DNA from: Hyparrhenia diplandra
Taxonomy: Eukaryota > Streptophyta > Magnoliopsida > Poales > Poaceae
Direction of reading: 5' to 3'
Length of the DNA: 64,000 nucleotides
Assembly (NCBI GenBank): GCA_015847255.1
Contig: JADLZK010008410.1
Span: 124,001 to 188,000 of the forward strand
Under the pieces are notes generated by a model, which was given only the letters and a program-made list of their open reading frames with translations, ran no database searches and was not told the DNA's origin. Position numbers and translations under genes: made by a program. Shown piece after piece: positions 1 to 12,331 of the stretch (positions are counted from its first letter, which is position 1; every line of letters starts with the position of its first letter).

Positions 1-620
1 CGTCGAGCCGAGCGTAGAAACAAGCTTATTGGAATTCTGACCGGACCCGCGACCGGTGCGTCCGGTCGGTTTTTCCAACTTCCGGTCGATGAGTCCGGTC
101 CTTTATGCGAGCTGCGAAATTCCGTTGTTTTGTTGTCGTTCCTTCGCCTTTGCTCCAAACCAACTTCCGTCACTTGATTCTTGTTGCCGACACGTCGAAG
201 AACACCCGACACCATGTGTTAGCATTTTAAAAATATTTTTCATCAAGTACGGAGTTAACTCTCTAGGTTAGAATGCATGCAAATGATTTTGAACCTAGAG
301 GCACATGAGGACCGATATGTACGATAGTTTTCCCTCTTTATAGTACGGCTTATCGATCCTATAATCACTCACACCGTCTATGGTGTCTTGAGTGTAAAAT
401 CAAAATGGCCCTATGATATATCTTTGCCTTGAGCCCATTTTGATCCTCGGAACGCGCCATGTCATGCACTTGATCAACATTTGGATCATCTCGACCCATC
501 CACCATGACCACCATGCACAATCCTCGGCTTGACCAATCTCTAACTAAATCAACACTTAGCATAGAGAGATTAGTCCTAAGGATGTCATCAATTAGCCAA
601 AACCAATCTAGAGTTCTTCA
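1..620 (-). repeat. Copia-1 3' LTR, cut by window edge
   Basis: Read on the minus strand, a purine tract (about 622-635) is followed directly by TGAAGAACTC, the expected PPT-then-LTR order of an LTR retrotransposon. The LTR therefore starts at 620 and runs off the left edge. It contains the repeated CCGGTC-rich stretch near 40-100 that I associate with grass Sirevirus LTRs (recalled, not searched). The other end and any target-site duplication are outside the window. Confidence 0.75.
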
Positions 621-1682
621 ATCTCCCCCTTTTTGGTAATTGGTGACAACCCGCATAAAGATTTTATGATTAAGGGTTTTTGAACCTATCATGGTTGTCC
701 AAGCATTTTGCTTACAATCATAGGATTGGACAAACATAATAAATTCGGTTTTGGTAGCATGAGCTCCCCCTACATGTATGCCTAGAGTTTGGTATAGGCT
801 TTGCATACATGTATGAATATTAAAATTAGGGAGTGAGCCATGTTACCAAAAATGATGCTTAAGGTGAAAGAATAGACCTTTGAAGCGTGATACCAATCGA
901 GTAGCGCCTTTCTCACCATACAAGCATCATGGATAACTAGATATTTCATCAAAAACTCAAAGTACCTCGTGAGATCATATTATAAGCATAGGTACTTGAA
1001 TTTAGAGCGGAAATTAAAACATCTAGTTACCACTTAAGCATGCTAGTTGATCAATCATCATTCAAAGTACCACTAGCATACATCACACAATCATGTATAT
1101 ATGAAATTTAAATACATGTGCAAGAGCAAGTCATATGTTAGTGCACAAACAAATGCAACAAATGACTTATGAGCTTGCTCCCCTACTTGTGTGCTTTCAA
1201 AAAAATTTTTGATCCCCTTCTAATCTTTATGCACTAATCTCTCCCCTTTGTCAACAATTGACATAAAAGTATTGATCGGGTTCTTTTGATATTGGAAAGA
1301 TTAGTTTTCAAATTTGGTCAAATTTGGATAGCTTTGCCATACATGTAATTCGGTTTGAACCAAAGACAAGCTTCTTCACACCTCAAGAGAGGGTTATCAT
1401 GTCTATGTTGAACCACATATTTGACAATATATCCAAATTCAACACTTGAGATTGCAAGCCCACAAGTATGTCATATGTCATCACTAGATCATCCAAGCAT
1501 ATAAGCCAATAGTGATGGCATACATACATTGAAATTCATTGCTTTTCCATGAATGCAACCCTAAAGAACAAGTTGTATGTCTATATGTTCTAACAAGTCC
1601 TTAGATATCATGATGACATGTCAAACAATTTCACCTTTGCTTTTGGCTCGGTGGAGAGGCATGTCACATATGTGGGGTGCAT
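621..1682 (-). other. Copia-1 noncoding spacer between RNase H and 3' LTR, with several polypurine-tract-like sites
   Basis: About 1 kb without a credible ORF separates the end of pol from the LTR. On the minus strand it contains several AGGGGGAG-like tracts (near 622-635, 766-775, 1178-1186 and 1229-1239). A long 3' spacer with repeated PPT-like motifs is a described trait of Sireviruses. The other Copia element at 51853-63306 has the same arrangement. Only the tract adjoining position 620 is positioned to prime plus-strand synthesis. Confidence 0.6.
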
Positions 1683-4600
1683 TCAACTCATATTGGAGAA
1701 GTCAAGAATGTTCAATTCATTTCTTAGCTTGCAAAATCTCTTCTCATCAAGTGGCTTGGTAAATATATCGGTAAGTTGATCTTCGGTACCAATTGGATGG
1801 ATTGCAATATCTCCTTGTTGTTGATGCTCTCTAATGAAATGGTGCCTTATATCAATGTGCTTGGTTCTTGTATGTTGCACCGGATTTTGAGTCATCTTGC
1901 AAGCACTCTCATTATCACAATACAAGGGTACTTTGTTGAAGTCAAAATCATAATCCTTCAATGTGGACCTCATCCAAAGTAGTTGACAACAACAACTCCC
2001 CCGCACTAACATATTCGCTTCGGGCGGTAGAGAGTGTTACACTTGTTTGCTTCTTAGAGGACCATGACACAGGAGATCTTCCAAGGAATTGACAAGTCCC
2101 ACTAGTGCTTCTTCTATTGATCTTGCAACCACCATAGTCGGAGTCCGAATATCCAACAAGCTCAAAACTAGACCCCTTAGGATACCACAAGCCAACATCT
2201 TGTGTATGCTTCAAATACCTCAATATTCTTTTTGCGGCCTTGTAATGACTCTCTCTTGGTGAGGATTGGAATCTTGCACACAAACATACACTAAACATGA
2301 CATCCGGTCTTGATGCGGTCACATATAGTAGGCTTCCAATCAATGACCGAAATAGCTTTTGATCAACCATGTTGCCTTTGAGATCTTGATCCAAGGTGCC
2401 ACTTGTACCCATTGGTGTAGTTATGCCTTTTGCATCTTGCATGTCAAACTTCTTGATCATGTCTCTTATGTATTTGCCTTGGCTAATGAATGTACCATTC
2501 TTGAGTTGCTTGATTTGAAGTCCAAGGAAATAAGTGAGCTCTCCTAGCATAGACATTTCAAACTCTTTGGCCATCATTTTAGCAAACTCTTCACAATATG
2601 CTTGATTTGTTGACCCAAATATGATATCATCCACATATATTTGCAAGATGAACAAATCCTTGCCAATCTTCTTGGTGAAGAGAGTAGTGTTGGCCTTCCC
2701 CATCTTGAAGCCTTTCTTGAGTAAGAAGTCTCTCAACCTCTCATACCATGCTCTAGGTGCTTGCTTCAAGCCATACAATGCCTTCTTCAACTTGTACACA
2801 TGATTAGGCTTGTGATAGTCTTCAAAACTAGGGAGGTTGCTCAACATATACAAGCTCATTGATGAAGCCATTGAGAAATGCACTTTTCACATCCATTTGG
2901 TATAGCTTGATGTCATGGGCACATGCATAGGCTAATAAGATTCTAATTGCCTCTAACCTTGCCACCGGAGCATATGTTTCACCAAAGTCAAGACCCTCTA
3001 CTTGAGAGTATCCTTGTGCAACTAGTCTTGCTTTGTTTCTAACTACAATGCCATCTTGATCTTGCTTGTTCTTGAACACCCACTTGGTTCCAATGACATT
3101 ATAGTTGGTTGGTCTTTCCACCAACTCCCATACTTCATTTCTTTCAAAGTTATTGAGCTCCTCTTGCATTGCCAATATCCATTCTTCATCTTTCATGGCA
3201 TCATCAATCTTCTCCGGCTCCTCTTGTGACACAAATGCAAAGTGCTCACAAAATGCCGCAAGTCTTCCTCTTGTTTGTACTCCACTAGCAATGTCACCAA
3301 CAATTTGATCAATTGGGTGATCTCTAGCAACACTTGTGTTTTGGAGTATTGGTAGTTGATTGCTTGAACTTGGTTGATCACTTGATGTGTTTTGCACTTG
3401 TGAAGATGTACTAGCTTGTTGATCTTGCACTTGAGAACCACTAGCTTGACCCATTGGAGATGAAAGCACTTGATCTTTGTCATCATCAACATCAATCACT
3501 TGAGTTGGCTTGATGTGCCCAATGTCCATGTTCTTCATTGCATCTACCAATTGAGTTCCACCAACATCATTGTGATTTTCTTCTTCATCTTGAGACCCAT
3601 TGGTTTCATCAAACTCAACATCATGCACTTCCTCAAGTTGACCACTAGTACTATTCCACACTCTATATGCTTTGCTTGTAGTGGAATAACCAAGCAAGAA
3701 TCCCTCATCACACTTCTTGTCAAACTTGTCCAATCTAGTGCCTTTCTTCAATATGTAGCATTTTCAACCAAAGACTCTAAAGTAAGCAATGCTTGGCTTT
3801 CTTCCATTTAATAGCTCATAGGGTGTCATGCCCATCATTGGATGACAATACAATCGGTTGATGTAGTAGCATGCGGTGTTGATTGCTTCGGCCCAAAATG
3901 ATTGACTCACATCATATTCACTAAGCATTGACCTTGCCATATCCATGAGAGTCCTATTCTTCCTCTCAACTAGGCCATTGGATTGTGGTGTGTAGGTAGG
4001 TGAGAATTCGTGCTTAATGCCATAGTCATTGCATAGCTCTTCAATTCTTGTGTTCTTGAATTCACTACCATTGTCACTTCTCACTTTCTTGATGGTAACA
4101 TCATATTCATTGCACACTTGCTTGAGAAATGTCTTGAAGATGGAATATGTGTCACTCTTGTCATTGAGAAAGAATACCTATGTATATCTAGTGAAGTCAT
4201 CCACAATCACAAATCCATACTTATTGCCTTCAATGCTAGTGTATGTGGTTGGACCAAACAAATCCATGTGCATCAACTCAAATGGCTTGCAAGTGCTCAT
4301 GAAATTCTTCTTAGGATGAGTGTTGCCCACTTGCTTGCCGGCTTGACATGCACCACATAGCTTGTCCTTTTCAAACTCAACTCCATCCAAGCCTCTCACT
4401 AGGTTGTGCTTCACAAGCTTGTTCAATTGCTTCATGCCAACATGTCCTAGCCTTCTATGCCAAAGCCAACCCATGCTTGATTTGGAGAGCAAGCATGTAC
4501 TCAATTTTGCTTCATTTGTGCCAAAGTCAACTAGATAGAGGTTGTCATGTCTAAAGCCTTTGAATATCAACTTTGAGTCTTTCTTGCTCACAACCTCAAT

Positions 4601-5110
4601 GTCATCAACCCCAAATATGCACTTGAAACTAAGGTCACATATTTGTGCTACCGAGAGCAAGTTGAAGTTCACCTTGTCAACATGTGCCACATTGGATATG
4701 CTCAAATCACTTGTGATCTCAATCTTGCCATGACCTTTGATCTTGCCTCTACCATTATCACCAAATGTGATACTACCACCACTTGAACTTGTATCAAAAA
4801 GAGTTGAACATTCTAGCATCACCGGTCATGTGTTGAGTGCACCCACTATCAAGAATCAAATGCCTCCCTCCGGACTTGTAATCCACCTACAAATCAAATC
4901 AATGAGATTTAGGTACCCATCCTTGCTTGGGTCCTTGGAGGTTAGTCACCAAAGCCTTTGGCACCCAAATAGACTTCTTCTTTGGTCCCACAATTGGTGT
5001 ACCAATGAACTTTGCCTTCACACCATTCTCCCTCTTGGTAAGCAAATAGCATGAATCAAAACAAATTGAATGCACTTTGTTTGCTTTCTTGTTGGTGTTT
5101 ATTTTAGTGC
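1683..5110 (-). mobile_element. Copia-1 pol remnant (PR-INT-RT-RNase H), 5' truncated
   Basis: Minus-strand order is protease, integrase, reverse transcriptase, RNase H, which is the Copia order. Visible are a DSGCTQHMTGD protease motif (about 4820-4855), the integrase zinc-binding part with WHRRLGH (about 4420-4460), the integrase core with DNGSEF and VERKNRT (3764-4117), RT with YVDD at 2626-2637, and an RNase H end with KHIDIRHHFIREH then IFTKPLD (1683-2012). It is dead: a one-base slip in the A run at about 4796-4800 separates the protease from downstream frames, and pol is split again near 3755 and 2830-2880. Gag, primer site and 5' LTR are missing; the sequence stops against LINE-1 at about 5110-5128. 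The lineage is Sirevirus-like. Confidence 0.9.
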
Positions 5111-5114
5111 TCTC

Positions 5115-8100
5115 GATTGGCTTGAAAGATCCATCAACATTGAGTTTAATCATATCTTCCGGCGGTTTAATCCATCTCTCAAGCGTCTGTACCTTCTGAA
5201 TATTTGGTGCTAGTACAGTCAACTTCACCTCATTGGCATACATTTCGATACTTCGAGCTATAACTTCAGCCGGTTTTTTTTTTTTTTTTCTCCTGCCCGA
5301 TATTGTTTCGTTCAAACCATAGAAACCAAAGAGTAATCACCAACAACTCTCTCTGTTCGGTGTTCTATTTTTAGAATAAACTCCACAACACCATATGCAT
5401 CAGCAATATCGGCTAGCTTAGTTCTCTCACTTTCTAGGTTCAGTAATCTCGGACCTCCTTTGCAATTTTACATTTGAAGAACGGATGAGCACCATCCTCC
5501 TGCAGCCTTCCACAACTTACACAATTGAGATCAACCTTCATGCCACGTCTCTCCAGATTACATCTCGGGGATGGTCTGTTATGAGTGAGGCGCCACAAGA
5601 AGTGCTTAATTTTGCTTGGGCATTTTAAGTTCCATAAATCCTTCCATATCCCAGTTTGCACTGTACTACTGCCACTCTGACCACCATTCAAAAACTGCTG
5701 CATTCTCTCATCTTCCCTACATACCTTGTAGGCACTTTTGACACTAAATCGCCCATGTTTATCAAAATGCCAGGCCAAAGTTTTCTGTCTACCACCATGG
5801 ATCGGCAAAGCTAGTATCACAGCTGCGTCCTCCTCCCAGAAAATATCTCTGATTAGAGCAGTGTCCCATAAACTGTCACCAGGTTCATTAGTTCAGACAC
5901 TTCAGATAGCAAGGTCGCCCCTCTCGGCGTTATAGGAGATCTAGATGAATCTCGCGGCAGCCATGGATCATGCCAGATGTCAATATCCACCCCATCCCCT
6001 ATTCTCCAGATCATACCCTTCTTTACGATTTCAATCCCCTTAAGTATACTTCTCCATGCATAGGACATTCCTACTTTTGGTTTGGCTTCCAAAACCGTTG
6101 AATTGGGATAGTATTTTGCCTTCAGAACTTGTGCACACAATGATTCCGGGTTTGTCAAGAGGCGCCACCCTTGTTTGGCTAGCATAGCTAGGTTGAAGTG
6201 GTGGATGTCCTTAAACCCGAGTCCACCCTCATCCTTCGGTTTCATCATTTGTTCCCTAGACGACCAATGGATTTTTTGCTTTTCCTTCCTGGTTGTTCCA
6301 CCAAAGTATCTACAAATCATGGCCCCAATTTGGTCCTGCATCGTTTTTTGTTATATCGAAACACCCCACGGCCTTGATTAAGATTTCTTTCCCGGCCCCA
6401 AGATAAATTTTTTCATTCCACCCTTGAATTCTTTTTCCAAATCCTCGTCCTTCGGATAGCTGAATGTATTTGTTTTTTATCTTCCCACGTGCACCGTAGG
6501 CCCGGATATTTCTCGGACCTAGTCTCCTTTGTTACATGTAACAAATCACAAACCTTTTCCTCCTGCGAACTTTACTTGTATTTTTGCTTTGAATAGGATC
6601 GCTGATTTATCTTTATTGATAACTTGCCCCGAACAGGCCTCATACAAATTTGAAGAATCGATTGAAGGTGTCCAAAGTCTCCCTCTGTTGTTCGAATCAA
6701 GATTAATGAGTCATCGACAAACAAAAAGTGAGACACGCTTGGTGCACCATTACAGATCTTCACTCCGGCTATAAGACCATCATGTTTCTCCTTTCTTGGC
6801 AAGATCTTGAAAAGGCCTCTCGCACATAATAAAAATAGATATGGTGACAATGGATCTCCCTGGCGTAATCCTCTTTGTGGTACAAACATATCAGTCAAGT
6901 CACCATTGATCTTAACTTGATATCTTCTTTGTAGAAACACAATTCATAATTAGATCAATCCTTTGCCTATTGAACCCCAACTTTTCCATCATCTTTTCAA
7001 AAAAACACCATTCCACTCTATCATAAGCTTTACTCATGTCTAGCTTGATCGCTGCATAACCCACATTTCCTTCTCTTTTTGTTAAGCATATAATGAGTAA
7101 TCTCGTATGCAACCAAGATGTTATCTGAAATAAGCCTTCCGGTACAAAAAGCACTTTGATTTTGTGTTATTAAGTCTGGAAGTACTTGTTTCAGTCTATG
7201 CGATAGAACTTTTGACATCACCTTATAGACCACATTGCACAAAAACTAATGGGCCTCAATTCAGTTACCTTCTCCGGTTTGGCCACCTTGGGTATTAGTG
7301 CAATGATGGTGTCGTTCCACTGCGGGCATCACCCCTCCTCGCAGGACATTCAGCGCTTCTTGTGTTAATTGCTCTCCCACCACATCCCAATATTTCTTGA
7401 AAAAATAGCCGGCATGCCATCCGGCCCAGGGGCCTTGAGATCTCCTATGGCGTCCAGCGCAGCCTTCACTTCCTCGGTGTGAACTCAGCTGAAAGCAAAT
7501 CATTCATCTCCGGTGAAACACATGGGGCAACAGCAGTAAGGAGTCGTTGCATTTGCTCATCTTTTGGAACTGCGCTTGTACTGAAAAGCTGCATAAAATA
7601 GTTAGAAATCAGCCCCTTTTTTTCTCCTTCCTCCACCGCCCATCCCCCATTCTCCTTTTTGAGTCTACCTATTCTATTCCGCCTTCTCCTACTAGAGCAA
7701 GCATTATGGAAAAAGGTCGTGTTTCGATCCCCAAACTTGAGCCAGTTAGTATGGGCTTTCTCGTTTCCAATATAAATCAATTTGCTCTTCTAGCCTATCC
7801 ACTTTGAAACTCCATTTGCTTCCCTACTCGCCGCTTGGTCCGAGATAGGTTGCCTTCTCCAATACTCCAACTCCTTTTTTTGCTTTTTTAATCTAGTCTC
7901 CGGATCACCTAGTACATTCACGCTCCACTCTTTTAAACTCGACGCCACTCCTTTCAAATTCTCCAACCAACCTCCCCCTCCGCGATCGAGGACTCCCATG
8001 CTTCCTCAATCACCCTCGGCGTGACCCTCCTCCCGGATCCAACTAGCTTCAAAATGAAAACCCTTCTCACTCCTTGGGCTCTTCGGACCGATTCGGTAAC

Positions 8101-8786
8101 AACTACCACCGGTCTATGATCCGAATGATATGTGTCACCATTTTTTACACCGACAAGAGGAAACGCCATTCTCCATCCTCCATTTGCAACAAAGCCAGCG
8201 GTCCAATCGTTCTCTAATATGGTTGCACCCCCTTTATTTGTTTATTTCGTCACGTAAAGATATCTCCCATAAAACCCAAATCTTTCAACTCACATACCTC
8301 CAGTGCTACCTTGAAGCGATCCATACAAGCCTATGACCGTGGCCCCCCCTCCTTCTCATGTTGGAAGAGGATTTCATTAAAGTCACCAGCGCACGACCAT
8401 GGCAAATTATTTTCGTCATCCTCCTTGAGCCACTCCATGAGCTCCCAAGTTTTATTTTTTATTTCGGTTCACCATACACTCGCGGAACCACCATTTATTT
8501 GCCCCATTCTCTCGAATCTCCAAATCAATATGATTCTTCGATTTGCTTCAAGATTCACACCGATGCCACTCCGCCAAAACCGCAACCCCCCTTTTCCTTC
8601 ATTATCCACCGCCACCAAATTTCCCGGACCAAGCATTTGCTTAAAACTCAAAGCAATCTCCCTCGTCCATTTTTTGTTTGGGACAAGAAGAGCACATCTG
8701 CTTCCTCGGCTTTTTGGCACCGAAGAAGCTCCCCGAACCGCCGGGTCGTTTCCCAACCCCCGGCAGTTCCAAGCCACAATCTTCAT
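5115..8786 (-). pseudogene. LINE-1 ORF2 (endonuclease, RT, zf-RVT, partial RNase H)
   Basis: ORF2 opens at 8786 with MKIVAWNCRGLGND, the start of the apurinic-type endonuclease. The SDHRP endonuclease motif lies near 8150. RT blocks follow: QNQSAF and GRLISDN (about 7110-7190), KLDMSKAYDRVEW (about 7010-7050), GLRQGDPLSPYLF (about 6820-6870) and FVDD at 6710-6721. A zf-RVT region (5440-5820) and the beginning of an RNase H domain (WIKPPEDMIKLNVDGS, about 5130-5180) close it. At least six frame breaks are present. A run of about 17 T at 5275-5291 gives a poly-lysine stretch ahead of the RNase H part. Confidence 0.85.
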
Positions 8787-9214
8787 TGGTCCTCACAGAA
8801 CCGGTCCGCCGGTCCTGTTTTCACATCGTTAGCCGCCTCCTCACCCTTCTTCCCCACCTTCTCCACCCGTGTCACATCAATATCCATCTCCTCACCATCC
8901 TGATGTGCCCTTTTCTTCACCTCCACACCTTGCAGTACCCACACCTTTCAGTTTTTCAGACTGTGGCCTCGCTTGGCGTTTGAATCCAGCGTGCCCCTTT
9001 CTTCCCCGGCCCATACGCTCACCACCCAACAACAGATCCTTCTCAATCTTCTTTTCCTCTCCTTCTCCCTCTTGTCCGGTTGCCGCCAACCCCCCTCTAC
9101 TTCCTTCACCAAGGAATCACTCATGCCCCCGTCCTTCGAGAGGCCCTCAGCCGAAGAAGCCTTGAAGAGCTTTGTTTGTTTGCTTTCCCCCGCATTGTGC
9201 CCCCTCTGTGATCT

Positions 9215-10225
9215 TTAGGGGCTAGACGCTTGAGACTCCTCTTTATCCGACTTCCTACTTAGCCGCACGTTGGCATCGGGTTTCCTCCAACTCCCCGAAT
9301 CACTTCTCAGTCCGCTACCTCCACCCTTCCCACCGTAAAGATCACTAGTTCCGGTACTCCCCTTATTCACCTTCCACGGCAGCTGTGAGTGCGAGCCTGC
9401 TGACCGGCTTCCAACATCCTCCCCACCTTTCCTCTTCTCCGGGAAGAAGCGAAGTTTTCTTGTGTACTGCTGCACCTCCCCTTTCTTCGGTTGGATCTCA
9501 CACAAGCGGTCAAGATGGCCAATGATGCCGCACGTAAAGAAAAAAAAAATCTGGGAGGTACTTGTAACCGAGAGGGCACCAGATTTTCTCCTCCCGATCA
9601 TCCTTCCCCACGCCCAAAGATAACACCTCTCATGAGAGGTTTGCGGAATATCCATCATAATTTTGATGCGCAAACATTCCCCAAAGGCCAAACCCTGTCG
9701 CTGGGCCAAGATCCACCTTTAGCACCTCCCCACCATCTCCAATCTCCTCCCCGCCTCCCGGTTCATCATCAGCCCTAGTGGTAATTTGATACTCTCACCC
9801 ACACCGGGACGAAAAAGAAATCGATCTCATCAACCCTCTTCCTCCCATCATAATCCACCACGACAATGAGATTGTTTCCAATCATCCAAGGGCCATCTTC
9901 CAACGCCCTCTTCTTCCCAGAACCTCGTAGAAAGGTAAACAAGAATCTGTTCTCCCCCAAATCCTTACATTCGATGCCCCTTAGGGGACACTGGACCCGC
10001 CAAGGGCGATTTTGATCGCATCAGCCATGACTGGCTTCTCCGATAGCACCTTCCCCACCGCCTGTGGATCGCCCCCGTTTGTTCAGAAGACCCCCGATCC
10101 CCGATCTTGCGACATTTCTTCTCCGACTCCAACAACCTCATCTTCTCCATCGGATCAATCACATTGTCCGCCGCCGACTCCATTGAAGCGATCGCGCGAG
10201 ACCACAAGGCAGCCGCGACCGCCAA
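9215..10225 (-). pseudogene. LINE-1 ORF1 (gag-like, zinc knuckle)
   Basis: Three successive minus-strand segments make one broken ORF1. The N-terminal part (10225-9965) has an acidic helix with MEKMRLLESE. The middle part (9960-9775) resembles the DUF4283 domain of plant LINE ORF1 proteins, with RALEDGPWMIGNNLIVV. The C-terminal part (9709-9215) has a CCHC-like CGIIGHLDRLC and a basic, serine-rich tail. In living elements this protein binds the element RNA. Stops and frame changes near 9965 and 9710-9775 make it non-functional. Confidence 0.75.
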
Positions 10226-10385
10226 GACACGAAGGTGGAAGATTTGTGCTGGTGGTGGAAACAGATCTCGATCGAAATTCGTGAGGGAATTGAGGGATAG
10301 AGGTTTCTCAGAGGACAGGAGAAAAACCTATCGCCACAGAAACCTAATCTTCGAAGCGCCAGCGCCGAGTAAAAAATTGACATAG

Positions 10386-11703
10386 ACTATAATTATCATG
10401 ACAGTAATAACGATAGGATCTCTGGTTAAAAAAAGACATAGGATCTATGCTATTTTCTAAATAATTACCTACCTCTATGAACGTGTAAATCAATCAATTT
10501 TCTAAATAGTTACCCACTCGCTTATGCAGTTTAAAACAAAATCTAAAGTAATAGATTTGGATCCAAATATCTAATTGCTATTACACACTTAGATTTACAT
10601 CTAAATTACCACTCCTTATATTATTAGAGAAACTAAAATATCCTCTTAAATCTACATATAAAATATCAACATATTCTATAACAAAATATTTAAATAACCA
10701 TAAAGCACAAATATGTATCAATATTATCCACTCTTACTAATATCAATATGTTAAATTTGAGTAAGGTAAATACACATATTGTGCCATGATGCATGTCAAA
10801 TACACATGCATGCATGAGAGATAAATAAGTACATTATGTTTCAGCAAGCTCAAAAAATATTCCCTACATTAATGGTACTAAAAATATTTAAAATTATTGA
10901 TAACCATGACATTGTATAAGTTTTGTTACTATCAATAAATTTATGCACTTTAGCTAAAAAAATTTGGCATATTTTAACCATTACTGTATAAATCACACTT
11001 TCATAACAAAATTCAAAAACAACATTCTTGAGAGGTGAGGAGGATAGTGCAGACTACATGTGGCTATATGCACATGTTATTTGAGATTGCTTTGGTGCGG
11101 ATAGTCATTGTAAGGCTTAAACATTAATATTCTCTTGAGGTTAGCATTGCTACCCAACCTAGAGCTCCTATAAGCTCTAAAATGATCTTAGGCATCTTAG
11201 TGTAGGTTAAAATGACTATTCATGCCGGTGTTTATTCTTAAAAAAACAAAAGGGTGCCAATAAAATATATAATAAGCATGATAGTTTCAACTTAAATTGA
11301 GGGATAAAAATCCATAGCAATCAATAAGGGTAATAACTGAAAATCAAAATTTGGATTCATGATTTATAATATATGGATGAAAAACAGATAGATCAATAAT
11401 TGCCAAGTTTATCAAAAAAGACTATATAGTATATATTTGTATGCCTATGGTGTTACAAAATAAATGAAGAAAAATAATAATTTAATTCAAGCCATTTTTT
11501 AAGGCAAAAATTGCGGGGAGATCCCCACAACGCTTTATTTTCATTTTAAAATATGACTAAAAGAGTACAAACAAACTTAATACAAGTGATTTTATTATGA
11601 GAGACATTATACAATAACTAATGTTTATATCCCTCTTATTATAAGATTCTAGAGCCCGTGCGGTGCGAGAGAACGAGTTGATGGACTAGTGATTATAACC
11701 CAA
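10386..11703. other. AT-rich spacer, no gene recognised
   Basis: This stretch is about 70 percent A+T by eye and has no ORF with recognisable coding features. A segment near 11505-11600 resembles the 3' untranslated end of a grass LINE on the minus strand, but it is too degraded to bound. The last 60 bases (11640-11700) contain a GC-rich stretch followed by CTAG, which I do not regard as a proven Helitron end. Confidence 0.5.
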
Positions 11704-11719
11704 CACTACCAGAAACTTA

Positions 11720-11995
11720 AATTCTTTTGTGTGTGTGAAAAACAAAAAAAAAAATACGAATACCATCAAAAAATAATCTATGCATGAAAAAAAAATAGAC
11801 ATGAAAAATATAATAGTTCATCGTCGAAATGGTTTTTCTGTTTGTCTTACGCATACATAAACATTCCATTTGCCCGGATTAAAAGTATTTTTTTTCTATG
11901 TGGATATCCACACACAAAAAAAGGAATATACGCATAGAAAAAACATGTATTTTTGTGTCGGTCTAGGTTAACTCACAAAAAAATATTTTATGTTC
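11720..11995. repeat. CACTA left subterminal repeat region
   Basis: Short degenerate motifs recur, such as ACACACAAAAAA, ACGCATA and ATGAAAAA, with variants on both strands. Subterminal arrays of short direct and inverted repeats are where CACTA transposases bind. The composition matches the opposite end (23904-24235), where CACACAGAA and TAGAAACC-type units recur. Confidence 0.6.
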
Positions 11996-12331
11996 GTGAC
12001 TTTTTCAGCTAAAATCATTTATAATTTTAAATGTTATTTGAAGTTGTCATTTTTAAATTCAAATCTTGAATTGATAAGACAAAGGTTGGTAATCAAAAGA
12101 TTTTGTTCTATTGGCACACAGTTTCTACATACAAAGCCAATAATCAAATCCAAATCTTCAATCAAAAAAATACAAATGTTTTTCAGAAATTTTTTAATAT
12201 CACGGGCCAGGGATAGAAGGAAAACGGGCTGGGTCGGCCCACTACTGTTAACGTCCTGATACATTGCATTCCAGGGTAGGGCAGCCACAAAACGCTGCGC
12301 CGCCGCCACAATACTTGTTTGAGATCAGAAG

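Larger units (their letters stand above)
5115..10385 (-). mobile_element. LINE-1: nearly full-length L1-type non-LTR retrotransposon, decayed
   Basis: Two-ORF plant L1 organisation is seen on the minus strand: a nucleic-acid-binding ORF1 (about 10225-9215) and an endonuclease/RT ORF2 (8786 to about 5115). About 160 bases upstream of ORF1 are probably 5' UTR. The 3' end is missing: the RNase H domain is cut just after its first DGS motif and Copia-1 sequence follows with no A-tail. The normal LINE 3' end has therefore been lost by deletion or recombination. No target-site duplication can be assigned. Confidence 0.85.

Noticed and set aside
8311..9165. Overlapping plus-strand frames of up to 181 codons
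   Set aside because: Antisense shadows of LINE-1 ORF2 endonuclease and the ORF1-ORF2 junction; proline/serine-rich without domain.
11640..11700. Possible Helitron 3' end (GC-rich stretch followed by CTAGT)
   Set aside because: No stable hairpin directly before CTAG and no matching 5' TC end was found.
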